Below are positions 41,630 to 51,600 of a stretch of 64,000 nucleotides of DNA, piece by piece. Each line of letters starts with the position of its first letter. Position 1 is the first letter of the stretch. The position numbers were made by a program, and so were the translations under genes. The notes beneath the pieces were generated by a model. That model ran no database searches, was not told the origin of the DNA, and worked only from the letters and a program-made list of their open reading frames with translations. Origin of the DNA: Ascoidea asiatica (taxonomy: Eukaryota; Ascomycota; Saccharomycetes; Ascoideales; Ascoideaceae); contig BCKQ01000009.1 in assembly GCA_001600695.1 (NCBI GenBank), positions 558,001 to 622,000 of the forward strand, read 5' to 3'.

Positions 41630-42457
41630 TTAACTGGATGTCTTTGAACCAAAATCAGTACCGGGTGAATCACCAGCAGAGGAAATCACAGAAGAACTGT
41701 TGTTGTTGTCGTTATTGTTACTGCTGCTGCTACTGACGGAGGAACTGATGTTGTTGTTGCTGTTGCTGTTGCCGGATGGACGAGTTGTAAGAACCTTGTC
41801 TACTATTCCGTACTCCAAGGCCTCACTGGGATCAAAGAACTTGTCTCTCTCCAACAAAAGGGAGATTTCTCTGGTGGTGATTTCACTTCGCATGTGTTTC
41901 TGATAAAGCAGCTGAATCTTTTCTCTGGTGCTTAAGATGTGTTTGGCATGGATTGCAATATCTGAGGCCTGACCCTGAAAGCCACCTGAGGGCTGATGCA
42001 ACATGACTGTGGCATTTGGTAAGATGGATCTTTTACCATGTTCTCCTGCTGCTAATAACAATGAGGCCATTGAACAGGCTTGTCCTATGCAAAGTGTCCT
42101 TACTGGGGATCTGATGAAGTTCATGGTGTCGTAGATTCCCAATCCTGCTGTCACTGATCCTCCGGGGCTGTTGATATACATGGAAATGGCTCTTGTTGGT
42201 GCTTCACTCTCAAGAAATAGAAGCTGTGCTGTAATTGATGTAGAAATATTATCATCAATGGGTCCTGTGAGATAAATGATTCTTTCTGCTAAAAGCTTTG
42301 AAAATACATCATACGCATTTGTACCTTTTCTATCCAACACAAATGGAACTGAATTTTGAATATTATAATATCTTCTTATTATTATATTACCACCATAAAG
42401 ACCATTTATTTGATTAATCTTATTGATTTTACTTATATTTTTCAATAAAAAACTCAT
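41630..42457 (-). CDS. clpP: Mitochondrial ClpP protease subunit
   Basis: This is the serine peptidase that forms the ClpXP chamber in the mitochondrial matrix. It has 275 aa. Residues 1-~34 are basic/hydroxylated and Asn/Ile-rich (IIIRRYYNIQNSVP), a plausible presequence. The ClpP fold follows: DVFSKLLAERIIYLTGPIDD, MYINSPGGSVTAGLGIYDTM, nucleophile Ser129 in GQACSMASLLLAAG, His154 in VMLHQPSGG, and Asp205 in LLERDKFFDPSEALEYGIVD. The triad is complete; the His-Asp spacing appears about two residues longer than in E. coli or human ClpP. A Ser/Asn-rich tail (~229-275) is added. The first ~85 codons are AT-rich like the neighbours, whereas the rest is clearly GC-richer with many C/G-ending codons. 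S. cerevisiae lacks ClpP. Confidence 0.93.
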   Translation of the reverse strand: MSFLLKNISKINKINQINGLYGGNIIIRRYYNIQNSVPFVLDRKGTNAYDVFSKLLAERIIYLTGPIDDNISTSITAQLLFLESEAPTRAISMYINSPGGSVTAGLGIYDTMNFIRSPVRTLCIGQACSMASLLLAAGEHGKRSILPNATVMLHQPSGGFQGQASDIAIHAKHILSTREKIQLLYQKHMRSEITTREISLLLERDKFFDPSEALEYGIVDKVLTTRPSGNSNSNNNISSSVSSSSSNNNDNNNSSSVISSAGDSPGTDFGSKTSS

Positions 42458-42947
42458 TATTCAACTGTAAATCAATTAGAATCCCTTATGATCCCTTATC
42501 ACTAGCCAAGAATATTGTATTATCTTTAGTCCTTAGAATCTATTTAGTTACCGTGTTTTATATATCTCCTGTAAATAAATTTCACCTTAAGTTTATTCAA
42601 GTAACCAGATTTCTTAATGAATATCCAATATAATATAATATTAAATATAATACAATACACTCAATATCAAAAACAATAATTCTTTTATCTTTAAGTATCA
42701 AATTATATTAAAACCTTATCAATTCTCTCATTCACTCAATTTCCATTTTCCTCTTTTTATCAAATCAAATTTATCTTTAACCCCACACTCCGATATCCCC
42801 GAGTAGAGAAAGAGATTCCATATTCATGGTCTCTGAAAAAATAAATAAAAAATAAAATTTATTCAATAGTACATTTTTATTATGTATTAAATATAAATAT
42901 TGATATAAATATTAATCTACTTACATTATTTTAATCATTTAAATCAT
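42458..42947. other. ClpP promoter / 3' flank of GH47 gene
   Basis: 490 bp, AT-rich, with one slightly GC-richer patch (42780-42835, containing CTCCGATATCCCCGAGTAG). No gene seen. Confidence 0.35.
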
Positions 42948-45900
42948 TCATTCATTCATTCTTTCATCAAAAGATTCTTTTCTTGTTTCTATTTCATCTT
43001 TTATTTTACTATTAACTTTATTTGAATTATTTATAATATTTATTGATAATTTATTCTTATTCTCAATTTCATTTTCATTTTCATTTTCATTTTCAGTTCC
43101 AGTTTCAATCTGAGATTCATCATTTCTCAAAATTTTATCTCCAATCTTCAATGGATGACCTCTTGAATTAAAAACATAATCATCAAGATTCCAAATATTT
43201 GATTCTTCAAATAATAAATAAAAATATTTTAAAGTTTCTCCAAATAAAAAATCCTCTAAACTTTTTTTGAAATTATTTTCTTTATTTTCTTTATTACTTA
43301 CTTTATTCAAATATTTTTCATCTTGATTAAGTTTATTAATATCAAATAATGAAGAAATTCCAATAATTTTATTATTTTCATCTTTTAAACTACAATATTT
43401 TAAAATTTTTAAAAAAATTTCCCATCCTTTAATTTTCCAAAATTTATCTCCTGTAATTCTATACATATAAAATAAACTTTCAATTAATTCTGGTCTTAAT
43501 AAATATTCTGAATTCATTTCATTTATCCATAATGGTATTTTTAATGACTTATTATTTATTGAATTTTTTTTTTTTTCAAAAATTTGAAGTTTATTATATT
43601 TAATTTCATTCGTTTCAGATTCAGAATCTAATTCAATATTAAAATTCCTAATTAAACCTTTATCTGTTTCTAATCTTTTATTAATTTCTTCTTCAATTTC
43701 AATATCAACTAATTCTTCATATTCTTCTTCATTTTCTTTGTTATAATTATTTTTATTTTCATTATTTTTATTTTTATTATTTTCTACATTTTCATTATCT
43801 TCACTATACTCTTTATATAATCCAACTTTTAAATCTTTAATTTCATTATTTGATTGTCCAGATTTTTGTATAATTAAACTATTTTTTAAATTTTTTTCTT
43901 CTAAAATTTGTCTTTTTTTATCTTCTTCTATTTTTTTTAATTTTTTTAAATTTTCCATATCTTTTAATTTTAATAATTCTTCATTCTTTAATATGTTTGA
44001 CTCCTCTAAATTATCTAAATCTTCTGGAGTTTCTAAAGTTTCAGATCCTTTTTTAGGTATATAAGCTCTTTTATTCTTAACATTTTTTATTTTATTATTA
44101 GTTTCAATATTATTTTCAATATCTTCATCTAGTTTATTAATTGAAAATTCATTTTTAAGTACATTATCTAACTCTTTATCTTTTTTGAATTGTTCTCCAG
44201 AAATAATGTTTTCTTTTTCATTTTCATTTTCTTTTTCTTTGATTTCTTTTATATCTTTATTATATATTTCATTTTCATCAAAAATACAATTATTCTTAAT
44301 CTTATCATTATTTAAACATGGATTTAAACTAATACTTTCTGGCATTAATTCAATTAAATCATAAATCTTTAAACATCCATTTAACAAATCTTTACCAATT
44401 TTAAGATCATTTTTATTATTAATTAATTTTGAATAAAATGCAAACATACCTCCTGAAAAACATGATTGATGATTAATCTCATTTGATTGATAATATTCAT
44501 ATTCAAGTTTATTTGAGCTTTCATTAATTTTCAAAAATTCTGTTAATTCTGTTATAAATAATTCATCATTATCTTCATCATTATCACTATTCACTTTAGG
44601 CTTTGAAATTTTTGGTAAAATTGGTTTAAAGAACATATAATCTTTAATTTTATCTATGAAAACTTTTGAAGAATTTAAATATTCTGGAATTTTACCATTT
44701 AATAAATGATATTGTTTAATAAAAGTAAAATAAATTGAATTTGAAGAATTTGGACCATTTATTGAATAATTTCTTTTAAATTTTGAATAAAATTTTATAT
44801 TTGATAATTCACAATAAACAAAATTTTTTTTATAAATTGTTTTAATTAAATTTTCTAAAAAAATTTTATCATCTTTAATTAATTTTAAATCTTTTTTAGT
44901 TATAATTTTACAACCAGAAATATCTAAATAATTTGGTAATAAATTATAAGATAATGAATTTGGTTCAAATTTATTTGTAAAATTATTAAAATTAATTAAA
45001 TTCTTAAAAGTTTTACTAACAAAATTAAAATATATATCATTCTTTGTTAATTGTGATAATCTAATGAATTCTAATGACATTGTATTAATATCAGAAATTG
45101 AAGCAAAATTTGGAGCTAAATTTGAAATCTCAATATCATCTTTATTATTCATGTCATTAATATTATTCAAATCATTTATATCATTAATATTATTTATATT
45201 ATTAAAATTATAATTCAATTTTGGCATGAAATTTGGAGTATCAAATATTTCAATTAATAAATCACCTAATTGAATTGCTTTATTTAATAAAATTTCATTA
45301 TTTGATAAATCGTAAGAAGATAATAAACTACCCAAAGTTCTATTAATCAATATTGTGATTAAATTATTATTATTATTATTATTGTTATTAATGTCATTAA
45401 AGTTTTTGAATAATAGTTTAGTATTATTGAAATTTAGTTTATTTAATTTTTTGAGTGCAAAATTGAATTCATTTTCGAAATTCATTAATATTAAAGAATC
45501 TAAGGAATCTATTAAATTTAAAGAAATTTGATTGAAAGGATTATTTGAATTGAATTTAATGAAATTATTATTATTTAAATTGGATATATAAATACCCTTG
45601 AAAACTGATCTAATTTTTTTTAATTTCAATTTATCTTCCTCTTTTTCTTTAATATAGTCTTTACTATTAATAATTGAATTGAAATCATATTGAATATTTG
45701 GATAATCTTTGATATTATAATCAATTTTTGGTAAGGATTCAATATTATTACTTTTAATCAATTTCTTAATAAAATTTGATTGCTGATTATCGGATTGTTG
45801 ACTATTGGAATTTAGATTTAGATTTAGATTCAAACTATTTAAGTTTAAAGAATCTTTAAGTTTTGGAATTTCTTTTAAAATATCCAGATTTGAATTTATT

Positions 45901-46253
45901 ATTGAATTAACATTTGAAAATGAATTTTTGAAATCTTTCGATATATTTTCAGAAGAAGTCTTTAAATTACTCTTTTCTGATTGATCCTTTAGATCATTTT
46001 GAATATCTTTAATAGCTTCAATATTTTGTTTCCCCTTCTTATTTTGAATATTTTGAATATTTGAATTCGTCACTTTTGAAAGATTTTCATTATTATTTTG
46101 AATTGATTGTAATTTATCAATTTCATTTATTGATAAAGATAAATTTTCATTATTTGAAAATGATAAAAAAAAAATAGCTAATAATAAAGAAGTTAAAACT
46201 ATTAAAAATCTAAATTTTCTTAATCTAGACTTTAAAATATAAAAAAAAGACAT
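42948..46253 (-). CDS. MNL2: GH47 alpha-mannosidase-like type II membrane protein (Mnl2-like)
   Basis: A 1101-aa protein with a short basic cytosolic end (KSRLRKFR) and one signal-anchor (~15-33), placing the rest in the ER/Golgi lumen. GH47 blocks are visible but scattered: NLIDSLDSLILMNFENEF (~243-260), LGSLLSSYDLS, LDISGCKI, HQSCFSGGMFAFYSKLI (~594), LLRPELIESLFYMYRITGDK (~918-938) and LKYFYLLFEESN...LDDYVFNSRGHPL (~1006-1034). A Glu/Lys/Asn-rich, coiled-coil-like insertion (~680-890) splits the domain. The usual terminal FNTEAHP motif, whose Thr binds calcium, reads FNSRGHP here, so activity may be altered. Length and anchor fit yeast Mnl2 (~850 aa), implicated in ER glycoprotein quality control; Mnl1 or a diverged paralogue is possible. 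Confidence 0.7.
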   Translation of the reverse strand: MSFFYILKSRLRKFRFLIVLTSLLLAIFFLSFSNNENLSLSINEIDKLQSIQNNNENLSKVTNSNIQNIQNKKGKQNIEAIKDIQNDLKDQSEKSNLKTSSENISKDFKNSFSNVNSIINSNLDILKEIPKLKDSLNLNSLNLNLNLNSNSQQSDNQQSNFIKKLIKSNNIESLPKIDYNIKDYPNIQYDFNSIINSKDYIKEKEEDKLKLKKIRSVFKGIYISNLNNNNFIKFNSNNPFNQISLNLIDSLDSLILMNFENEFNFALKKLNKLNFNNTKLLFKNFNDINNNNNNNNNLITILINRTLGSLLSSYDLSNNEILLNKAIQLGDLLIEIFDTPNFMPKLNYNFNNINNINDINDLNNINDMNNKDDIEISNLAPNFASISDINTMSLEFIRLSQLTKNDIYFNFVSKTFKNLINFNNFTNKFEPNSLSYNLLPNYLDISGCKIITKKDLKLIKDDKIFLENLIKTIYKKNFVYCELSNIKFYSKFKRNYSINGPNSSNSIYFTFIKQYHLLNGKIPEYLNSSKVFIDKIKDYMFFKPILPKISKPKVNSDNDEDNDELFITELTEFLKINESSNKLEYEYYQSNEINHQSCFSGGMFAFYSKLINNKNDLKIGKDLLNGCLKIYDLIELMPESISLNPCLNNDKIKNNCIFDENEIYNKDIKEIKEKENENEKENIISGEQFKKDKELDNVLKNEFSINKLDEDIENNIETNNKIKNVKNKRAYIPKKGSETLETPEDLDNLEESNILKNEELLKLKDMENLKKLKKIEEDKKRQILEEKNLKNSLIIQKSGQSNNEIKDLKVGLYKEYSEDNENVENNKNKNNENKNNYNKENEEEYEELVDIEIEEEINKRLETDKGLIRNFNIELDSESETNEIKYNKLQIFEKKKNSINNKSLKIPLWINEMNSEYLLRPELIESLFYMYRITGDKFWKIKGWEIFLKILKYCSLKDENNKIIGISSLFDINKLNQDEKYLNKVSNKENKENNFKKSLEDFLFGETLKYFYLLFEESNIWNLDDYVFNSRGHPLKIGDKILRNDESQIETGTENENENENEIENKNKLSINIINNSNKVNSKIKDEIETRKESFDERMNE

Positions 46254-47147
46254 TTAAAAATAGTTTTTTTCTTCTGAAATAAGCAAGAATAACTAGAATA
46301 ATAATAAAAATAAGAATATAGAAGAATTAATACTCAATTCGAGTATTAATTGTAAAACAAAAATACTTTAATTGAAGAGTGTTGACTTCTCAAATAAACA
46401 ATTATCAGAATAAATTAAGGTATTTTTCTATATTCGCCATAAACATTGAGTAACACGACCAAAACACAGGCACAACGTAGCAGAAAATAACCGTGGCCGG
46501 AATCTAGAGCTAAAAGACACAGCCACTAAGACACAGCCGCGTATTAGCCACCACGTCCTAAGAGAAGCAGATTCGCACCCTCAATTTATTTAGTTGGTGT
46601 CCTAGAAAAGTATCCGTGAAAATGTTCAGAATCCGACTTTGATTTAAATCCAAAACTAGAAATCCGGACAGCGGATACACAGGAAAAGGAGTCTACCGCG
46701 TTCTCTCCCACTCTTTCAGTTGAAACTTAGGGAATTTGAATTAATAACACCATAACCACTTCGCTTCTCGCGATTTTAAAAGATCCTGAATCAACATGAA
46801 TTGTGGATTCTGAAATCGATTTTAAAATTGATATTGAAATTGTATTAATACTACTGTATTATTGATCTTGATCTTGATTAATACTTCTAAATAACCATAA
46901 TCTAAGTTTCCTAGAATTCAATTGATTGATTTATCTAATTCCCTTCGTTTTCTTATCAATTCCACTAGATCATCATATATTACTTACTCAAATAGAATCT
47001 TGAAAGAATTCTATCTTATATTTCATTTCATCTTATTTTATCTTATTTCAATTCAATTCAATTCAGTTCATTTCATCATATCTCTTTTTAGAATATATTA
47101 AATAAATCAAATATCTCAAATAGATTATATAATTAAAGAATTTAAAA
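46254..47147. promoter_or_regulatory. Divergent GH47/SHS1 promoter region with GC island
   Basis: A GC-richer block at about 46430-46740 contains a 13-bp-spaced direct repeat AAGACACAGCC (46515, 46528), an ATCCGGAC and several CCG triplets of the kind bound by Zn2Cys6 factors. Downstream, (TTCAA)3 lies at 47047-47061, ahead of SHS1. No gene is supported. Confidence 0.45.
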
Positions 47148-48683
47148 ATGAATTTCACTTCTTCTTCTTTATTACGTCGTAAAAAGGATACTAGACGTGG
47201 TATTAAATTTTCAATAATGACTGTTGGTCCTTCTGGTGTTGGTAGAACAACTTTTATAAATACTTTATTAGGTAAAAAAATATTACCACATAAATTTCAA
47301 CCAATTGGAACTTCTGTAGAAGAACCAAAATTATTATCTCATACAAGTGTTAAAGGTACTTCTACAATTACAAATCCAATATCTTTTCATAGAGAATTTA
47401 ATCCACAATTTGCAGATCAACAACCTGGAATTTCAATAACTGAAGCAAATATTGAATTAATTGATGATGAAAAATTATTATTAACAATTATTGATACTCC
47501 TGGCTTTGGTGAAAATATTGATAATGATTTATGTTTTAATGAAATAATATCATATTTAAAATCTCAATTTGATAGCGTATTAGCTGAAGAAACAAGAGTT
47601 AGAAGAAATCCAAAATTTCAAGACACAAGAGTTCATGTTTGTCTTTATTTTATTTCTCCAACTGGTCATGGTTTAAGAGAATTAGATGTTGAAACTATTA
47701 AAAAATTATCAAAATATGTTAATGTTGTACCTGTAATTACAAGAGCTGATTCATTTACTGAAGATGAATTATTATCTTTTAAACAAAATATTGTTAATGA
47801 TATTGAAAGATTTAATGTACCTGTATTCAAATTTACTTATGATGATGATGACGATGATCCAGAAACAATTGAAGAAAATAAATATTTACAAAGTCTTCAA
47901 CCATTTTCTGTTATATGTTCTGAAGATGAATTTTTAATTAATGGTAAAAATATTCGTGGTAGAAAATATCCTTGGGGTTTTATAGATATTGATAATCCTG
48001 ATATAAGTGATTTTTCAACTTTGAAAGCAGTTTTATTAGGTTCTCATTTACAAGATTTAAAAGATTTGACTCATGATTTTCTTTATGAAAATTATAGAAC
48101 TGATAAATTAAAATCTGTTCCTGGTGTTAATGATTATGAAAACAGAGATTCATATATACCTGAACCTCCCTCATTATCTTCTTTAACAAAATTAGCTAAT
48201 TCAAGAGATACAATTATATTTGATTCTCCTCAAAATTTCAATTTTGATTCATTTAATGCTGATGATTCTTCTCTTAAAACAAATGATAATACTTATCAAT
48301 CAAATGAATTAAAACCTCCTGGAACTCCAAATACTTATGGAAGTACACCACGTTCATTTTCTGCTAATGCTTCTCCAAATGTTAATAAATCTCAATTAAG
48401 AGTTTTATCTGAAACTGTTCCATATGCTATAAAGCATGAAAGAATTAGAGCAAAACAAGCTAAATTAGAAGAACTAGAACAATCAACTGCAAAAGAATTA
48501 TCTGAAAGAGCTGCTGCTTTGGAAGAACGTGCTGCGTTGTTGAGAGTAAAAGAAGCTGAATTAATGAAACAAGCAGAAAAAGAACAAGAATTAAAAACAA
48601 GATTAATGAAACTTCAATATGGTTCAAGTACTAATTTAAGTTCTGTAAGTGTTAATAATCAAGCTAATAATGATCAAAATTAA
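47148..48683 (+). CDS. SHS1: Septin Shs1/Sep7-type
   Basis: This 511-aa septin caps or bridges septin octamers at the bud neck. RRKKDTRRGIKFSIMTVGPS opens it, and the P-loop is GPSGVGRTTF (~27-36). The switch-II/G3 motif IIDTPGFGEN (~117) is intact. Then VLAEETRVRRNPKFQDTRVH, YFISPTGHGLRELDV, the G4-position motif TRADSF (~197), the septin-unique region (KYPWGFIDIDN, GSHLQDLKDLTHDFLYENYR), a Ser/Asn-rich linker and a C-terminal coiled coil (~425-490: YAIKHERIRAKQAKLEELEQ onward). VPVITRADSF, the DD-rich loop and the long tail match Shs1 rather than Cdc3/10/11/12. Unlike my recollection of S. cerevisiae Shs1, the G3 motif is not degenerate. No in-frame CTG. Confidence 0.9.
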   Translation: MNFTSSSLLRRKKDTRRGIKFSIMTVGPSGVGRTTFINTLLGKKILPHKFQPIGTSVEEPKLLSHTSVKGTSTITNPISFHREFNPQFADQQPGISITEANIELIDDEKLLLTIIDTPGFGENIDNDLCFNEIISYLKSQFDSVLAEETRVRRNPKFQDTRVHVCLYFISPTGHGLRELDVETIKKLSKYVNVVPVITRADSFTEDELLSFKQNIVNDIERFNVPVFKFTYDDDDDDPETIEENKYLQSLQPFSVICSEDEFLINGKNIRGRKYPWGFIDIDNPDISDFSTLKAVLLGSHLQDLKDLTHDFLYENYRTDKLKSVPGVNDYENRDSYIPEPPSLSSLTKLANSRDTIIFDSPQNFNFDSFNADDSSLKTNDNTYQSNELKPPGTPNTYGSTPRSFSANASPNVNKSQLRVLSETVPYAIKHERIRAKQAKLEELEQSTAKELSERAAALEERAALLRVKEAELMKQAEKEQELKTRLMKLQYGSSTNLSSVSVNNQANNDQN

Positions 48684-51600
48684 TAAATAAGTTTATAAAT
48701 ACTTTTATGCTTACAATAAATGGAAAGGGAGAATTAAAAACTTGAATTAGAAAATTTTGCTTAAAGATTTTGAAATAATGATTATTCTTGTTTTTTTTAA
48801 AACCTTCTCTTTTTTGGTTATTATTTATAGCTTGTTTAATACCTCCTTTTCTTTAATTTTTTTTTTGGACTTTTATAGTTAACATTCTTAACCCCATTTT
48901 TTCATTATTTTCAATTTACTTGCTTAATGGTTTGTTTGTTTGACTACTCAATTCTTATTACTTTTTTTTTTTGCTATTTATTTACTAATTTATTTCATAT
49001 TATTTTTTCAATATTATTTTTTGTTTCTAATCATAATTCTTAAGTTATTTTCTGAAATGGTTGTTTTTTTTTTATTGGAGACACTTTAAATTCACTCATC
49101 TTAGTCTAGATGTAATTCAGCCGTATTTTGAAAAATTTTATTCATTACAAATGTTGATTTTTTGAGATATTCTTTTTTCAGTTACGGTCATGACTGTAAT
49201 CAGGTTTAAGTAAATATTCATAGGAATATTTAAGAAAACCGGTTATTTTATTCAATTATTTTAAATGGAAAAAGCTTATTTTATTAATTCCAAATTTTAA
49301 TAGTAAAAAGTTACATTCAGTAAATGGATCTTCTGTAACTAAATTTTTAACAAATTTCTTTTTTTTGAACATTCATAATTTTTTGAATAGGTCTCCGATT
49401 TTTCATTGAAAATGTAAATATCTCATTTCATTCTATTCAGCATTTGCTAATAATTTTTTCAATTGAATAAAGTGAAAGTATAAATAATTACTGGTAAAAG
49501 AGTCTTTTTTTGTACATGAAACTCTACCAGAATGTTTTGATTGATTCTATTATGATAACTAAAAGTTGTTTTTTCTCTATTTGTAACAAAGTATATTGAA
49601 AATATTTTTAATTAAGATCCTGTTTCAAACAACAAAAAAAAAGTATCAGTAAAAGTTTTTAATACAAAATTTTTTTGTTTAATTTTACATAATAATTTTG
49701 TCTTCATTAATTCATATCTAAGTTAAAAGCATTAAATGGTAATCTGAGTTGAAATGAAATTGATTATCTAAACTTATCAATCATTACTACTGAAATAACC
49801 ATACTAGCCCAATAGCACAAAAACTTCATTCTCCATTTGATTAATTTTCACATTAATTTGGATTAATGTCAACAAATTGAATAATTTTATAAAGGGAATC
49901 ACAGTACTAACTAGTGCTGCTTTCAGTCTATTATTTGTTTTTAATTAATATCTGTTTCAGAATCTTAAGATTTACTACATCAATTAGTTTTTCAGTAATT
50001 TCTGGTTGCAATAAATCGATAAATAATCTTTCAAATTCAAAAGATTTACCATGGAAAATAGGTTATGAAGAAATTGAGTGTAGATCTCAAATATGAAATA
50101 AAGAATTTTGTCGGCAAATTTACCTTCATCATCATCAAATTATCCAACAAACTTCAGCAACCATACCTTCTCTTACAGACTTACCAAAAGTTATAGGTTC
50201 GGTGAAAATTTATTTAAATTTATTCTATTTAAGATTTCAAAGAAACTAATTTTGGGAATTTACTCTCAGGCCACTTTTAATCCTAATTTGATTAAATTTC
50301 TTGAATTTTTGCCTAAATGTGCCTAATGAGGTCAAATTCGAGTAAACTATAAAAATATATTAAAAAAGTTGTCACGTTCCTATGATGACGGAACTGAAAA
50401 TTGTTCACGGATTTATAACTTAAATCTCAAACAAGTATTTTCTTTGAGGATTGTCTTGTTATTAGTGAATTTAAATCCTAATGTTACCTGTCCCAGAATC
50501 AAGCTACAGAACTTACCAACAACAGAATCTTGGAAACACAAAATATTATTGGTGATAAATAAAGGTTGCCAAATGGTTTTCAAACGCAACTAATCTAAAT
50601 TTTTTTTTTAGTGCATGTCAAACTCCTTCCATGACTGGGAATTGAATCAAAGTATCTCAGAAATGTTCAAACTTTTTAATAGCAGGTTAACATTGCCACT
50701 CAGGTGCTTCTTTTATATGCAGTACATTTATCAGTAGAATTATCACCATCCAATTGGTTTTAGGCCCTACAACAAATCAGTGAATTTGAATACGTTTCTG
50801 AGTACAGTTCTAACTGGAATTAAATGAGCTTGGCAATTTAAGACGAAATTAAACGGGTAGAAGCATGATAATTTAAATTTCTAGCTAATTCCAAATTTTA
50901 TGAGATCTCTAATACTTTGTAACATTTGCTACACCAATATATGGGTACAAAACAATATGGATAAAGAGATTTTTATAAGGGCTGTTATCGTTCACTTCAA
51001 AGTATTTGGCAATATTAGTATTGAACAAGCAATTAACTGTACAAAAGCAACTCTATTTGTAAGGTGTTAATTACTAAAACGTTATGTGGAACGTTAAAAG
51101 AAACGTTTAAAGGAACTTTAAAGGAAGGTTAAATGGGACGCTAACTGGGACGTTAACCACAACGTTAATTGAATTTTACTACTAGAAATTTAATTGGATT
51201 TTATTTGGACGATAAACGTAAGTGTTCAGTCAAAGCTTATGCTGGGTACACATTTGGAGGACTAATTCAGCATCACCTTACAATGGGCCGGTAATCTGAT
51301 TAATTATGTGTAGTTTTATAAATTAATCAAGTCAACTACTAATATCAACTTGGCTAACATGAATAAATTGAGATTTTTAAAACTCAGTACATTTGAATGC
51401 ACACTTATTTCCAAATGTACTGTTTCAAAAATATACCGTACCATTCTTTCAGTGCTTTTAAGTATCGTTGTGGTACGCGCGACAAAAATATTCATGATAG
51501 CCTATCTAAAAGTGATTAGCATGTAACAGAAATTATTCTAGTGTTTCTTTAGTAATATTTTAAAAAATTTCCAGTAATATTCAATAATGTTTCAGTGAAA

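Noticed and set aside
49914-50593. Three consecutive plus-strand ORFs of 60-74 codons
   Set aside because: The first opens only from a GTG, they are in irregular frames and low in recognisable motifs. They could be remnants, but nothing supports a gene.
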